Below are positions 27,580 to 41,872 of a stretch of DNA of 64,000 nucleotides, piece by piece. This DNA is from Acidovorax sp. FJL06 (lineage in GTDB: Bacteria; Pseudomonadota; Gammaproteobacteria; Burkholderiales; Burkholderiaceae_C). How positions within the stretch are numbered: the stretch's first letter is position 1; each line of letters begins with the position of its first letter. The position numbers and the translations under genes were made by a program. The notes under the pieces are model-generated. The model saw nothing but the letters and a program-made list of their open reading frames with translations, ran no database searches and was not told the DNA's origin. Location: assembly GCF_003852545.1 (NCBI RefSeq), contig NZ_QAJR01000003.1, forward strand, positions 210,144-274,143, given 5' to 3'.

Positions 27580-28335
27580 TCAATTTCTAATCTTGTAGCC
27601 GGTACGCAAGAGGTGCACGGCCAGTGCACTGACGGCCAGCCAGGCGATGCCCACGATGCCCAGGCTGAGCCAGGGCGAGGTGTCGCTCTGGCCAAAGAAG
27701 CCGTAGCGGAAGCCGTCGATCATGTAGAAGAACGGGTTGAGGTGGCTCACGGCCTGCCAGAACGGCGGCAGCGACTGGATCGAATAGAACACGCCCGACA
27801 GGAAGGTCATGGGCACGATGATGAAGTTCTGGAACGCGGCCATCTGGTCGAACTTGTCGGCCCACAGGCCTGCAATCAGCCCCAGCGTGGCCAGCAGCGC
27901 CGCGCCCAGCAAGGCAAACGCCACAATCCACAGCGGCGCCGCAAACTCCGGCCGCGCAAACGCCAGGGTGACGATGAACACCCCCAGGCCCACCACCAGC
28001 CCGCGCACCACGGACGAGCCCACGTAGGCCACAAACCAGGCCCAGTGCGACAGCGGCGTGAGCAGCACAAACACCAGGCTGCCCATGATCTTGCTCTGGA
28101 TCAGGCTCGATGAGCTGTTGGCGAAGGCGTTCTGCAGCACGCTCATCATCACCAGGCCGGGCACCAGGAACGCGGTGTAGCTGATGCGGTCGTAGACCTT
28201 GACGTGGTCTTCGAGCACATGGCCGAAGATCAGCAGGTACAGCACAGCGGTGAGCACCGGGGCGGCGACGGTCTGGAAGCTGACCTTCCAGAACCGCAAA
28301 ACTTCTTTATAAAAAAGCGTCTGCCAGCCCGTCAT
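27580..28335 (-). CDS. ABC-2 type transporter permease (YadH-like)
   Basis: The 251-residue membrane protein has six predicted spans and the ABC-2 signature around FNFIIVPMTFLSGVFYSIQS (NFIIVPMTFLSGVFYSI) and LNPFFYMIDGFRYGFFG. It should form an exporter with the ATPase gene just upstream (4-nt overlap at 28332-28335). The substrate is unknown. It directly precedes bolA with a 1-bp gap. Confidence 0.9.
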   Translation of the reverse strand: MTGWQTLFYKEVLRFWKVSFQTVAAPVLTAVLYLLIFGHVLEDHVKVYDRISYTAFLVPGLVMMSVLQNAFANSSSSLIQSKIMGSLVFVLLTPLSHWAWFVAYVGSSVVRGLVVGLGVFIVTLAFARPEFAAPLWIVAFALLGAALLATLGLIAGLWADKFDQMAAFQNFIIVPMTFLSGVFYSIQSLPPFWQAVSHLNPFFYMIDGFRYGFFGQSDTSPWLSLGIVGIAWLAVSALAVHLLRTGYKIRN

Positions 28336-29270
28336 AGCGCGACCTCGGACAAGGGGATATTAGAAGCCGAGGTACCCGACATCACCTGCAGGAACACGTC
28401 TTCCAGGTCGGGCCGCCGAATTTCCATGTCCTGCACATCGACGCCCGCAACGCGCAACGCGGCCAGGTGGTTCTCGATCTCAGCGGCGTCGTGCGCAGGC
28501 AATTGCACGATGCGGCCCGTGACCCGCGCCGCAGCGGCCAGCGCGGGCGGCAGCGCCGCATCGGTCTTGAACTGCAGCACGCTGCCCGAGGCGGCCTGCA
28601 GCAATTCGCTGGTGCGGTTCAGCGCCACGATCTGGCCGGACTTGAGCATGGCGATGCGGCCGCACAGCGCTTCGGCCTCTTCGAGGTAGTGCGTGGTGAG
28701 CAGCACCGTGTGCCCTTCCTTGTTCAGGCGGGCGACGAAGTGCCAGAGGGTCTGGCGCAGCTCCACGTCCACACCGGCCGTGGGTTCGTCGAGCACGATG
28801 ATGGGCGGCTTGTGCACCAGCGCCTGCGCCACCAGAACGCGGCGCTTCATGCCGCCCGAGAGCTGGCGCATGTTGGCGGTGGCCTTGTCGGCCAGGCCCA
28901 GGTTTTCGAGCAGCTCGTCGATCCAGGCCTCGTTGTTCTTCACGCCGAAATAGCCGGACTGGATGCGCAAGGCTTCGCGCACATTGAAGAACGGGTCGAA
29001 CACCAGCTCCTGCGGCACGATGCCCAGCTTGCGGCGGGCATCGGCGTAGTGGGCCTGCACATCGCTGCCTTGCACCAGCACGCGCCCGCTGGTGGCGCGC
29101 GCCAGCCCGGCGAGGATGCTGATGAGGGTGGTTTTGCCGGCGCCATTGGGGCCGAGGAGTCCGAAGAACTCGCCCTCCTCAATATCCAGGTTGACCTGGT
29201 TCAGCGCCTGAAAAGGGCCTTTGGGCGTGGCAAAGGTCTTGGAGATGGCTTGGAATGAGACTGCGGGCAT
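28332..29270 (-). CDS. ABC transporter ATP-binding protein (YadG-like)
   Basis: The 312-residue protein is the nucleotide-binding subunit of an ABC-2 exporter. Visible motifs are Walker A GLLGPNGAGKTTLIS, Q-loop IVPQELVFDPFFNV, signature LSGGMKRRVLVAQAL, Walker B IIVLDEPTAGVDVEL and the switch histidine TTHYLEEAE. A C-terminal DUF4162-like region follows. It is paired with the permease downstream. The location after the mla operon is typical of related genomes. Confidence 0.93.
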   Translation of the reverse strand: MPAVSFQAISKTFATPKGPFQALNQVNLDIEEGEFFGLLGPNGAGKTTLISILAGLARATSGRVLVQGSDVQAHYADARRKLGIVPQELVFDPFFNVREALRIQSGYFGVKNNEAWIDELLENLGLADKATANMRQLSGGMKRRVLVAQALVHKPPIIVLDEPTAGVDVELRQTLWHFVARLNKEGHTVLLTTHYLEEAEALCGRIAMLKSGQIVALNRTSELLQAASGSVLQFKTDAALPPALAAAARVTGRIVQLPAHDAAEIENHLAALRVAGVDVQDMEIRRPDLEDVFLQVMSGTSASNIPLSEVAL

Positions 29271-29364
29271 GAACCCTTGATTTTACGGCCTCGGCCTGAA
29301 CCACGTCGCCGTGGGGCCGTGGGGCCGGCTGCTGCACCATGGCCCCCATCGGCGGAGCGCCTGG

Positions 29365-29652
29365 TCAGGACACGGGCGTGAGCAAGGTGCCCACACCATA
29401 CAAGCCTGCCATGCCACGCAGCGCCGCAGGCAGGCCCTGCACGGCGAAGGTCTTGCCCACCGACAGCGCCTCGCGCCGGCACTCCAGCAGCACCGCCAGC
29501 GCGGAGCTGTCAAACACCGCCATGGCGCTCGCATCCACCACCACACCGCTTTCGCGGTGCACCCGCATCCCCTGGAGCAGCATCTGCAGGCAGGCCGTGG
29601 CCTGGCGGTGGGTAAGTTCGGAGGGCAGTACCAGCATGGTGGGTTCGTTCAC
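29365..29652 (-). CDS. mlaB: STAS-domain protein, MlaB-like
   Basis: The 95-residue single STAS domain (HRESGVVVDASAMAVFDSSALAVL) fits MlaB, the cytoplasmic regulator of the MlaFEDB lipid transporter. The motif DSSAL is the usual STAS helix cap. It follows mlaC by 6 bp and ends the mla operon. Confidence 0.88.
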   Translation of the reverse strand: MNEPTMLVLPSELTHRQATACLQMLLQGMRVHRESGVVVDASAMAVFDSSALAVLLECRREALSVGKTFAVQGLPAALRGMAGLYGVGTLLTPVS

Positions 29653-29658
29653 ACCGTC

Positions 29659-30324
29659 TCAGCCCTTGGCGGTGGCGTTCGCCTTATTGCGCGCGACCAG
29701 GGTTTCGATCAGGCCGTCGATGCCCTTGGCGTTGATCTCTTGCGCAAACTGGCCCCGGTAGGTTTCCACCAGCCACACGCCCAGCACGTTCAGGTTGTAG
29801 ATCTTCCAGCCAGCGCCCTCGCCGGGCGTCTTTTCCAGCCGGTAGTCGAGCTGGATGGGGTCACCCCGGCCCACGATCTCGGTGCGCACCAGCACGTCCT
29901 TGTCCTCGGCCGCCGCGCGCAGCGGTTTGACCTGGATGGTCTGCTCGTTGACCTGCGCCAGGGCGCCGGCATAGGTGCGCACCAGCAGGACCTTGAACTC
30001 GTCCTGCAGGCGCTTTTGCTGCTCGGGCGTGGCCTGGCGCCAGCCGGGGCCCACGGCCGCAGCCGTCATGCGGCGGAAGTTGACGTTGGGCATGACGGTC
30101 TTGTCCACCAGCGCAACGACCTTGGTGAGATCGCCACCCTGGATGGCCTTGTCGGCCTTCACCGTGGTGAGCACGTCGGCAGACAGGCGCTTGATCAGCG
30201 CATCGGGCGCCTCGTCGGCCGCCAGGGCCGGCACGGACAGGCCCAGCAACAGCGCCACGCCAGCAGCCAGGCTCAGGGCGCTGCGTCCCAGGGTACGTCG
30301 GTTCATCATGTTCTTGACTTTCAT
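29659..30324 (-). CDS. mlaC: Periplasmic phospholipid-binding protein MlaC
   Basis: MlaC ferries phospholipids between the MlaA-porin complex and MlaFEDB. The 221-residue precursor has a basic N-region and signal peptide (ending about ALAADE). The Tol_Tol_Ttg2 domain follows (NFRRMTAAAVGPGWRQATPE, QKRLQDEFKVLLVRTYAGAL, and GWKIYNLNVLGVWLVETYRG). It is in the operon between mlaA (137 bp upstream) and mlaB. Confidence 0.94.
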   Translation of the reverse strand: MKVKNMMNRRTLGRSALSLAAGVALLLGLSVPALAADEAPDALIKRLSADVLTTVKADKAIQGGDLTKVVALVDKTVMPNVNFRRMTAAAVGPGWRQATPEQQKRLQDEFKVLLVRTYAGALAQVNEQTIQVKPLRAAAEDKDVLVRTEIVGRGDPIQLDYRLEKTPGEGAGWKIYNLNVLGVWLVETYRGQFAQEINAKGIDGLIETLVARNKANATAKG

Positions 30325-30461
30325 CGGTGCGGGCTGGTGCCCGTCAAATCATTGTGGTGGCCCCGGCTGCGCGCCATGCGTCGCAGCCGTTGCGGGTTGC
30401 AAGCAAGTGCAACAGGCCGCACGGGCCGGTGGGCAATCAACCGCCCGGCACCACCACGAAC

Positions 30462-31253
30462 TCAGCGAGGTGGCTCTTCCGGCAGCACGCCGTCATTGGA
30501 GTTGCCGTCATCCTTGCCGTCCGCGTTGTGCATTTCGCCCGCCTGGCTGCGCACCTGCAGGAACACGTCCCGCGTGAAGCTGTACTTGTCCAACGCCGCA
30601 CTGTCGAGCACCGAGCCCGCCCGCAGCAGGTTGGAACGCACCTCCACCGCACGCAGCACATACAGCGAGTTGCGGGCCGACACCGGGTCCACGTAGCTCA
30701 CGGCATTGCCTTTCATGTCCACCGGCAGCGCCACCGTGTCGCGCACGGTGGACGGCCCCAGAATGGGCAGCACCAGGTACGGGCCCGTGCCCACCCCCCA
30801 GCGCCCCAGGGTCAGGCCAAAGTCCTGCTTGTAGCGGTCAATGCCCAGCTCGCTCGCGATGTCCAGCACCCCCCCCAGGCCCATGAAGGTGTTCACGTTC
30901 ACCCGCATGAAGCTGGATGCGGCCGCCTCGCCCCGCAGTTGCAGCACGTTGTTCACAAACGACCAGACATCGCCAATGTTGGCAAAGAAGTTGCTGACCC
31001 CGGTGCGCACCGGCGCCGGCGTGACCTCCTTGTAGGCCGTGGCCACCGGCTTGAGCACCATGGAATCCACATGCTCATTGAAGTTGGTCATGCTGCGGTT
31101 GTAGGACTCCAAAGGGTCCCGAGGGTCGGGGTTGGCCACCGTGGCACAGCCCGTCAGCAGCGCTGCGCCCAGCAAAAGCCCCGGGCCCAGGCGCCCAGCC
31201 AAAGCCCCGCGTGCTGCGTGGGGGGGCGGGGTTGTATCGTGAGAGTTCGTCAT
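30462..31253 (-). CDS. mlaA: MlaA (VacJ) family outer-membrane lipoprotein
   Basis: MlaA removes phospholipids from the outer leaflet of the outer membrane. The 263-residue precursor has a lipobox LLTGC with C36, then the VacJ core (DPLESYNRSMTNFNEHVDSM, GVSNFFANIGDVWSFVNNVL, RWGVGTGPYLVLPILGPST). It is encoded inside the mla operon rather than elsewhere as in E. coli. Its start overlaps the mlaD stop by 4 nt. Confidence 0.95.
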   Translation of the reverse strand: MTNSHDTTPPPHAARGALAGRLGPGLLLGAALLTGCATVANPDPRDPLESYNRSMTNFNEHVDSMVLKPVATAYKEVTPAPVRTGVSNFFANIGDVWSFVNNVLQLRGEAAASSFMRVNVNTFMGLGGVLDIASELGIDRYKQDFGLTLGRWGVGTGPYLVLPILGPSTVRDTVALPVDMKGNAVSYVDPVSARNSLYVLRAVEVRSNLLRAGSVLDSAALDKYSFTRDVFLQVRSQAGEMHNADGKDDGNSNDGVLPEEPPR

Positions 31254-31738
31254 TTTTTGCCACCTGTCCCAGCAGGTTTGCCGCCGTCTTCGGCCTTGCT
31301 GTAAAGAAATTGTCCGATGAGGTTTTCGAGCACCACGGCCGACTGGGTTGCCGTGACCATGTCGCCCGCTGCCAGGTTCTTTTCGTCCGCTCCCGCCTCG
31401 ATGCCGATGTACTGCTCACCCAGCAGGCCGCTGGTGAGGATCTTGAGCGAGCTGTCCTTGGGGAAGGCATAGCGGTCTTCCATCGCCAGGGTGACCCGCG
31501 CCTGGAAGGTCTTGTCGTCGAAGGTGATGGCCTCCACACGCCCCACCACCACGCCGGCGCTGCGCACCGCCGCCTGGGGCTTGAGGCCGCCGATGTTGTC
31601 AAAACGGGCCGTGATGCGGTAGCCCGACTGGAACTTGAGGCTCAACAGGTTGGCCGACTGCAGTGCCAGAAACACCAGCGCCACCGTACCGAGCATCACG
31701 AAGAGCCCCACCCAGAGATCGTTTTTGGATCGTTGCAT
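31250..31738 (-). CDS. mlaD: Outer-membrane lipid asymmetry protein MlaD
   Basis: MlaD is the MCE-domain subunit whose hexamer forms the lipid channel on the periplasmic face of MlaFEDB. The 162-residue protein has one N-terminal membrane helix (LWVGLFVMLGTVALVFLALQ). The MCE domain is about residues 38-118 (SGYRITARFDNIGGLKPQAA, VTLAMEDRYAFPKDSSLKIL), followed by a helical end. It lies 36 bp downstream of mlaE. Confidence 0.96.
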   Translation of the reverse strand: MQRSKNDLWVGLFVMLGTVALVFLALQSANLLSLKFQSGYRITARFDNIGGLKPQAAVRSAGVVVGRVEAITFDDKTFQARVTLAMEDRYAFPKDSSLKILTSGLLGEQYIGIEAGADEKNLAAGDMVTATQSAVVLENLIGQFLYSKAEDGGKPAGTGGKK

Positions 31739-31774
31739 TGTCTTGGATTCCTTCCTGCGCCGGCTTTGCCCGCG

Positions 31775-32557
31775 TCAGATACTGAACATCAGGGCCGTGA
31801 GCACGAAGTCCAGCGCCAACACCGCCAGGGACGCCATGACCACCGTGCGCGTGGTGGCACGCGACACGCCCTCGGGCGTGGGCTTGGCCACATAGCCTTG
31901 CAACAGTGCCACAAAGGTCACGGTAAAGCCGAAGACCACGCTTTTGAGCACGCCGTTGCCCAGGTCTTTCCAGACATCGACCCCGCCCTGCATCTGGCTC
32001 CAGAAGGCCCCGGGGTCGATGCCGATCATGAGCACGCCCACCACCCAGCCACCGATGACCCCCACCGCGCTGAACACGGCCGCCAGCAGGGGCATGGTGA
32101 TCACCCCAGCCCAGAAGCGCGGCGCCAGGATGCGCTGCACCGGGTCCACGGCCATCATTTCCATCGCGCTGAGCTGCTCGCCCGCGCGCATCAACCCAAT
32201 TTCAGCCGTGAGCGAGGTGCCCGCGCGGCCCGCAAACAGCAGCGCCGTGACCACCGGCCCCAGCTCGCGCACCAGGCTCAACGCCACCAGCAGGCCCAAC
32301 GCCTCCGACGAGCCATAGCGTTGCAGCGTGTAGTAGCCCTGCAGCCCCAGCACAAAGCCCACGAACAGGCCCGACACTGCAATGATGGCCAGCGAGTAGT
32401 TGCCCAGAAAATGGATCTGGTCGCGCACCAGCCCGGGCCGCAGAAAGGTCGCCCCGGCCAGCCGCAGCAACCGCACGAACAAGCGCGCGCCCAGTCCGAT
32501 GTCCGCCAGTTGCTGGCGCACCGCAAAGCCGACATCCGAAGGCCTGTACCAGCTCAC
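31775..32557 (-). CDS. mlaE: Lipid asymmetry ABC permease MlaE
   Basis: MlaE is the permease of the MlaFEDB transporter. The 260-residue membrane protein has the family segments [56 protein letters not shown] and [20 protein letters not shown]. Five spans are predicted. It overlaps mlaF by 4 nt at 32554-32557. Confidence 0.96.
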   Translation of the reverse strand: MSWYRPSDVGFAVRQQLADIGLGARLFVRLLRLAGATFLRPGLVRDQIHFLGNYSLAIIAVSGLFVGFVLGLQGYYTLQRYGSSEALGLLVALSLVRELGPVVTALLFAGRAGTSLTAEIGLMRAGEQLSAMEMMAVDPVQRILAPRFWAGVITMPLLAAVFSAVGVIGGWVVGVLMIGIDPGAFWSQMQGGVDVWKDLGNGVLKSVVFGFTVTFVALLQGYVAKPTPEGVSRATTRTVVMASLAVLALDFVLTALMFSI

Positions 32558-33372
32558 GATGTGCGCCCCCCTGCCGGCCCGAAGTCCTCCGCCGGCTCCG
32601 GGGAGGGGTAATGGAACGGCACCGGCCCCGCAGGCAAGGCATTCACGAACTGGTGCACCAGCGGATCGCGGCTGGCGCGCACCTCCTCAGGGGTGCCCTG
32701 GGCGGCAACCACGCCCTCGCCCAGAATGATCACGTGGTCCGCGAGCCGGAAGGTTTCTTCCAGATCGTGCGAGACGATGATGCTGGTCAGGCCCATGGCG
32801 TCGTTGAGCTGGCGGATCAATTGGGCCGCCGTGCCGAGCGAAATCGGGTCCAGGCCCGCAAAGGGCTCGTCGTACATGACCAGCTCCGGGTCCAGCACAA
32901 TCGCGCGGGCCAGCGCCACGCGGCGGGCCATGCCACCGGAAATCTGGCTCGGCATCAGGTCGCGTGCGCCGCGCAGGCCCACCGCATGCAGCTTCATCAG
33001 CACCACGTCGCGGACCAGGGCTTCGGACAGGTCGGTGTGCTCGCGCAGCGGAAACGCCACGTTTTCGAACACGCTGAGGTCGGTGAACAGCGCCCCGAAC
33101 TGGAACAACATGCCCATGCGCCGGCGCGCCGCGTACAGGGCCGCAACATCCATGCGCCCCACATCCTGGCCATCGAACAGCACCTGGCCGCTCTGGGCTT
33201 GCTGCTGCCCGCCAATCAGGCGCAGCACCGTGGTCTTGCCGCCGCCCGACGCCCCCATGAGCGCCGTGACCTTGCCGCGCGGCACCGCCAGGCTCACGTC
33301 GCGCAGGATGGCACGGTCACCGTACGAGAAGGTGACGCTGCGCAGTTCGGCGAGGAAGGACGGTTCGGGCAT
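32554..33372 (-). CDS. mlaF: Lipid asymmetry ABC ATPase MlaF
   Basis: MlaF powers phospholipid movement by MlaFEDB. The 272-residue protein has Walker [17 protein letters not shown]-loop [16 protein letters not shown], signature [15 protein letters not shown], Walker [16 protein letters not shown] and switch [15 protein letters not shown]. The ATG at 33372 ([13 protein letters not shown]) gives the normal N-terminus. The 34 extra residues of the longer frame are not family-like. It is the first gene of the mla operon. Confidence 0.95.
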   Translation of the reverse strand: MPEPSFLAELRSVTFSYGDRAILRDVSLAVPRGKVTALMGASGGGKTTVLRLIGGQQQAQSGQVLFDGQDVGRMDVAALYAARRRMGMLFQFGALFTDLSVFENVAFPLREHTDLSEALVRDVVLMKLHAVGLRGARDLMPSQISGGMARRVALARAIVLDPELVMYDEPFAGLDPISLGTAAQLIRQLNDAMGLTSIIVSHDLEETFRLADHVIILGEGVVAAQGTPEEVRASRDPLVHQFVNALPAGPVPFHYPSPEPAEDFGPAGGRTS

Positions 33373-33462
33373 GCAAGGACAAGGGTTGTGGAAATCCGGG
33401 GCCCACCCACAAGGCACCCAGCGCGCGCCACAGGGAAGCGCGCCGCGATGGTAGCCGAAGAC

Positions 33463-33488
33463 ACAAACATACATTCACGCATGTTTGT
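33463..33488. promoter_or_regulatory. AcrR/TetR-like inverted repeat upstream of mlaF
   Basis: ACAAACAT and ATGTTTGT are separated by 10 bp (ACATTCACGC). The whole 26-bp block resembles the ACATACATT...AATGTATGT type of operator bound by AcrR-like TetR repressors. It lies about 90 bp upstream of the mlaF start. No regulator gene is adjacent. Confidence 0.4.
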
Positions 33489-33641
33489 AAAAAAGGGCAC
33501 GAAGCGCGGGGCGCGCGGTGCACCAGAAGTCGAGGCAAGCCCGGATTGACAGGACTCCCGATTGTGCCAACAAAGCGCCAGAGCCGCCGGACCCGTGGTT
33601 TTGCCTTGCCAGGCCAGCGCAAGCCCCACAGCACACACCCC

Positions 33642-33672
33642 AAAAAAAGCGGCGCCCGCAGGCGCCGCTTTT
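33642..33672 (-). terminator. Rho-independent terminator of gltBD
   Basis: AAAAGCGGCGCC (33645-33656) pairs with GGCGCCGCTTTT (33661-33672) around a CGCA loop. On the minus strand it is followed by a run of Ts. It lies 23 bp past the gltD stop. Confidence 0.9.
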
Positions 33673-33694
33673 GCTCGAACCCAGCCGCTGGTGA

Positions 33695-35173
33695 TCAGCG
33701 GGGCAGGTCCGAGTAGCCCATCAGGAACTCGTCCACCGAGCGCGCAGCCTGGCGGCCTTCGCGGATGGCCCAGACCACCAGCGACTGGCCCCGGCGGATG
33801 TCGCCAGCCGCAAACACCTTGGGCACGCTGGTGGCATAGCCGCCGTCGAACTCGGTGCTGGCGCGGGCATTGCCACGGGCATCCTTGTCCACGCCAAAGG
33901 CGTCGAGCACGGCGGCCACGGGGCTCACAAAGCCCATGGCCAACAACACCAGGTCGGCCTGGTAGTGCTTTTCGGTGCCAGGGATCTCGACCAGCTTGCC
34001 GTCCTTGAACTCCACCTGCACGGTGGTCAGGCTCTTGACCTTGCCCTTTTCACCCGTGAACTCCTTGGTGGAGATCGCGAACTCACGCACACAGCCTTCG
34101 TCGTGGCTGGAACTGGTGCGCAGCTTGAGCGGCCAGTAAGGCCAGGTCAGGGGGCGGTTTTCCACCTCGGGAGGCTGGGGCATCACCTCGAACTGGGTCA
34201 CGCTGGCCGCGCCATGGCGGTTGCTGGTGCCCACACAGTCGCTGCCGGTGTCGCCGCCACCGATCACGATGACATGCTTGCCCGTGGCCAGGATCTGGCC
34301 CTTGAGCTTATCGCCTGCATTGACCTTGTTCTGCTGGGGCAGGAACTCCATGGCGAAGTGAATGCCGTCGAGGTCGCGGCCGGGCACTGGCAGGTCGCGC
34401 GATTGCTCGGCGCCGCCGGTCAGCAGCACGGCGTCGAACTCCTTGTGGAGCTGCTCGGGCGTGATGGTTTCCTTGGCCCAGTTGGTGACCTTGGAGTCCT
34501 TGCCCAGGCCGTCCTTGGCTGCGCCCACGAACACGCTGGTGCGGATGACCACGCCTTCGGCTTCGAGCTGCTTGACGCGGCGGTCGATGTGCGACTTCTC
34601 CATCTTGAAGTCAGGAATGCCGTAGCGCAGCAGGCCGCCCACGCGGTCGTTCTTCTCGAACAGCGTGACGCTGTGGCCTGCGCGTGCGAGCTGCTGGGCT
34701 GCGGCCATGCCGGCGGGGCCCGAGCCCACCACAGCGACCTTCTTGCCCGTCTGGTGCTTGGCAGGGCGGGGCTTGACCCAGCCTTCGTCCCAGGCGCGGT
34801 CGATGATGGCGTGCTCGATGGACTTGATGCCCACGGCGTCGTCATTCACGTTGAGCACGCAGGCCGCCTCGCAGGGGGCGGGGCAGATGCGGCCCGTGAA
34901 CTCGGGGAAGTTGTTGGTGCTGTGCAGCACCTCGATCGCGCTCTTCCAGTCCTGGTGGTACACCAGATCGTTGAAGTCCGGAATGATGTTGTTGACCGGG
35001 CAGCCGTTGTTGCAGAACGGCGTGCCGCAGTCCATGCAGCGCGCGCCTTGCACCTTGGCCTGGGCGCTATCGAGCCCGATGACAAATTCCTTGTAGTGCT
35101 TCAAGCGCTCGGGCACGGGCTTGTAGCCCTCTTCGATGCGCTCGTATTCCATGAAGCCGGTAGTTTTTCCCAT
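33695..35173 (-). CDS. gltD: Glutamate synthase (NADPH) small subunit
   Basis: GltD feeds electrons from NADPH through FAD and iron-sulfur clusters to GltB. The 492-residue protein has two cysteine clusters, [17 protein letters not shown] (about 47-63) and [12 protein letters not shown] (about 97-108), which bind [4Fe-4S] centres. It also has the FAD motif [20 protein letters not shown] and the NADPH motif [15 protein letters not shown]. It follows gltB by 48 bp and ends at a strong terminator. Confidence 0.97.
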   Translation of the reverse strand: MGKTTGFMEYERIEEGYKPVPERLKHYKEFVIGLDSAQAKVQGARCMDCGTPFCNNGCPVNNIIPDFNDLVYHQDWKSAIEVLHSTNNFPEFTGRICPAPCEAACVLNVNDDAVGIKSIEHAIIDRAWDEGWVKPRPAKHQTGKKVAVVGSGPAGMAAAQQLARAGHSVTLFEKNDRVGGLLRYGIPDFKMEKSHIDRRVKQLEAEGVVIRTSVFVGAAKDGLGKDSKVTNWAKETITPEQLHKEFDAVLLTGGAEQSRDLPVPGRDLDGIHFAMEFLPQQNKVNAGDKLKGQILATGKHVIVIGGGDTGSDCVGTSNRHGAASVTQFEVMPQPPEVENRPLTWPYWPLKLRTSSSHDEGCVREFAISTKEFTGEKGKVKSLTTVQVEFKDGKLVEIPGTEKHYQADLVLLAMGFVSPVAAVLDAFGVDKDARGNARASTEFDGGYATSVPKVFAAGDIRRGQSLVVWAIREGRQAARSVDEFLMGYSDLPR

Positions 35174-35221
35174 GACGGTGTCCTTGTTTATGAATGCTGT
35201 GCGAAGGTGGACGGCACTGCC

Positions 35222-39955
<4,734 letters not shown>

Positions 39956-40075
39956 GGCGCACTCCTCATATTTTTCGCAGGGAGTGGAAGATTAGTGCAT
40001 TGCAACATGGTTTGGCAAGCAGATTAATTAGGGTCAGATTCTTATTAATAACCAAGCATCTCAGTTTGATACTTT

Positions 40076-40885
40076 ATTGGGGACATATTAAATTTGATAG
40101 CAAAACATCAATACGGCTGAGCCCGGTGACTCATTTTTCTTCTGAGATTTTCACGCGCTTGGGTCGCCCTGCCTGCCCCTGCACCACCCGGCGTGGCGTC
40201 TGCTTTTGCAAACCTTCGATGAATTCGGCGTCGCCCAGCGCCCATCCACTCAGGGCCGAAGCCGTGAGCGCCGTCTGCTCCAGCGACCCGATTCCGGCCT
40301 GCACCAGCGCCGCATAGGCCGCCTCGCGCGCAAAAGGCGTGTTGCCCAGCGCCCAGTACAGGGCATGGGGCGTGAGCAGGCGATCATTGCGCACACCCCT
40401 CCAGTGGGCATGGCTGGACCAGGGATAGTCCGCCGCATTCGCCACCAGCCCTGCCCTGACCGGGTTGAGGTCCAGGTACACCATGCAGGGCAGCAGATAC
40501 CGCTCCGCTTGCAGCACGGTGGACCGGTAGCGCCCCTCCCACAAGGTGCCGGTGCGCACATGGCGGCGGTTGAAATACTGCACATAGCGCCGCCCCACGG
40601 CCTGCATCATCTGGGGCAGCGCATCAGCGGACGAGGGGGTGACCAGCAGATGGAAGTGGTTGTCCATGAGCACATAGGCATGGACAGCCACCCCGTGTTG
40701 GAGCGCGTTGTCCGCCAGCAGGCCGAGCATGGTGTCGAAGTCCTCGCCATCCTGAAAAATGGGCTGGCGGTTGTTGCCACGCTGGATCACGTGGTGCAGG
40801 TGGCCTGACAGGGTCAGGCGCGGAAGGCGGGCCATGGGCGGTGGTCAATGAAGGCGATGCGCACCATCATAGACCCGTCCCCAAT
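40076..40885. mobile_element. RAYT-type element with inverted end motifs
   Basis: ATTGGGGAC at 40076-40084 and its complement GTCCCCAAT at 40877-40885 flank a single Y1-transposase gene. AGGGTCAGATT just outside the left motif, and AGACCC beside the right one, may be part of the ends. No target duplication was seen. The boundaries are tentative. Confidence 0.45.
40131..40835 (-). CDS. REP-associated tyrosine transposase (RAYT)-like protein
   Basis: This is a single-strand DNA nuclease of the IS200/Y1 superfamily. The 234-residue protein MARLPRLTLSGHLHHVIQRG has the HUH motif in LMDNHFHLLVTPSSADALPQ and a catalytic tyrosine candidate in AVGRRYVQYFNRRH. The RAYT block LWEGRYRSTVLQAERYLLPC, YLDLNPVRAGLV follows. 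RAYTs are domesticated relatives of IS200 transposases tied to REP palindromes. It appears intact. It stands between gltB and a methyltransferase, with an AT-rich leader downstream of it. Confidence 0.9.
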   Translation of the reverse strand: MARLPRLTLSGHLHHVIQRGNNRQPIFQDGEDFDTMLGLLADNALQHGVAVHAYVLMDNHFHLLVTPSSADALPQMMQAVGRRYVQYFNRRHVRTGTLWEGRYRSTVLQAERYLLPCMVYLDLNPVRAGLVANAADYPWSSHAHWRGVRNDRLLTPHALYWALGNTPFAREAAYAALVQAGIGSLEQTALTASALSGWALGDAEFIEGLQKQTPRRVVQGQAGRPKRVKISEEK

Positions 40886-40936
40886 TTTAAAAGTCAGCCT
40901 GGCAAGTCGCCGCGCTGCGGAAGCACGGACGCCCCC

Positions 40937-41872
40937 TCAGCCCGCAGCGCCCTCGGCCACATCGGCAGTGGCCAACCCAAAACGGGGCCCCAAGGCGCTC
41001 TCCAGCCCGAACTCGACCAGGATGGCGCGCAGGCGCTCGGCCGCACTGCGTTTTTTTTGCCCGGTGTAACGGGCGATGATGAGTTCGTTCTTCATGCTGT
41101 GCTCCCACCCGACCAGTTCGGTCACCGTCACCTGGTAGCCGCTGGCCTCCAGGTACAGGCAGCGCAGCACATTGGTCACCTGACTACCCAGCTCCCGGGT
41201 GTGCAACGGATGCCGCCACAGCTCTGCCAGCGGTGTGCGGGCCAACTGCAAGGCCTTGCCCTGGCGCAGGCAGGCCGCCATCTCAGCCTGGCAACAAGGC
41301 ACCAGCACCATGGCGCGGGCCTTCTTTTGCAGGCCAAAGGCGATGGCATCGTCCGTGGCCGTGTCGCAGGCATGCAAGGCCGTGACCACATCGATCTGCG
41401 CCGGCAACTCATCGGCTTCTGACGATTCGGCCACCGACAGGTTGAGGAAGGACATGCGGCCAAAACCCAGCCGCTGTGCGAGCAGGCGGGATTTTTCGAC
41501 CAACTCGGCCCGGGTCTCGACGCCATAGATATGGCCCTGCCCCAGGGCCTTGAAGTAGAGGTCGTACAGGATGAACCCGAGGTAGGACTTGCCTGCACCG
41601 TGGTCGGCCAGGGTCGGCCCGCCGTCCGCCGACAGCTCGGCCAGCAGCGGCTCGATGAAATTGAACAGGTGGTACACCTGCTTGAGCTTGCGGCGCGAAT
41701 CCTGGTTCAGCCGCCCTTCGCGCGTGAGGATGTGCAGCTCCTTGAGCAGCTCAATCGATTGCCCTGGCCGCAGCTCGGACAGCTCTGCAGCCTGGGCATT
41801 GGCCTGGGACTCCTTCTTGCGGGCGGCCCCGCCGGGTCCGTGCGGCGCGGGGGATGGTTTCTTCTGCGTCAT
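40937..41872 (-). CDS. Class I SAM-dependent methyltransferase (Methyltransf_32-like)
   Basis: The 311-residue protein has a charged N-terminal region, then a Rossmann methyltransferase core. The SAM-binding part is TLADHGAGKSYLGFILYDLY, the acidic loop is YGVETRAELVEKS, and VVTALHACDTATDDAIAFGL and MVLVPCCQAEMAACLRQG follow. The layout fits the methyltransferase group found in RNA-modifying and eukaryotic TRMT13-like proteins. The substrate is unknown. Its start overlaps the DUF1415 stop by 4 nt, so the two form one unit. Confidence 0.82.
   Translation of the reverse strand: MTQKKPSPAPHGPGGAARKKESQANAQAAELSELRPGQSIELLKELHILTREGRLNQDSRRKLKQVYHLFNFIEPLLAELSADGGPTLADHGAGKSYLGFILYDLYFKALGQGHIYGVETRAELVEKSRLLAQRLGFGRMSFLNLSVAESSEADELPAQIDVVTALHACDTATDDAIAFGLQKKARAMVLVPCCQAEMAACLRQGKALQLARTPLAELWRHPLHTRELGSQVTNVLRCLYLEASGYQVTVTELVGWEHSMKNELIIARYTGQKKRSAAERLRAILVEFGLESALGPRFGLATADVAEGAAG

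Larger units (their letters stand above)
33373..33694. other. Intergenic region between mlaF and gltD
   Basis: This 322-bp region has no convincing gene. It holds the gltD terminator (33642-33672), the expected mlaF promoter region, and an inverted repeat at 33463-33488. A 22-codon frame (MFVKKGTKRGARGAPEVEAS...) starts at 33481 inside that repeat but has no recognised family. Confidence 0.6.

Noticed and set aside
39956-40030. Possible sigma-54 promoter for gltB.
   Set aside because: The TTGCCA...TTGCA pattern on the minus strand does not match the TGGCAC-N5-TTGC consensus in sequence or spacing.
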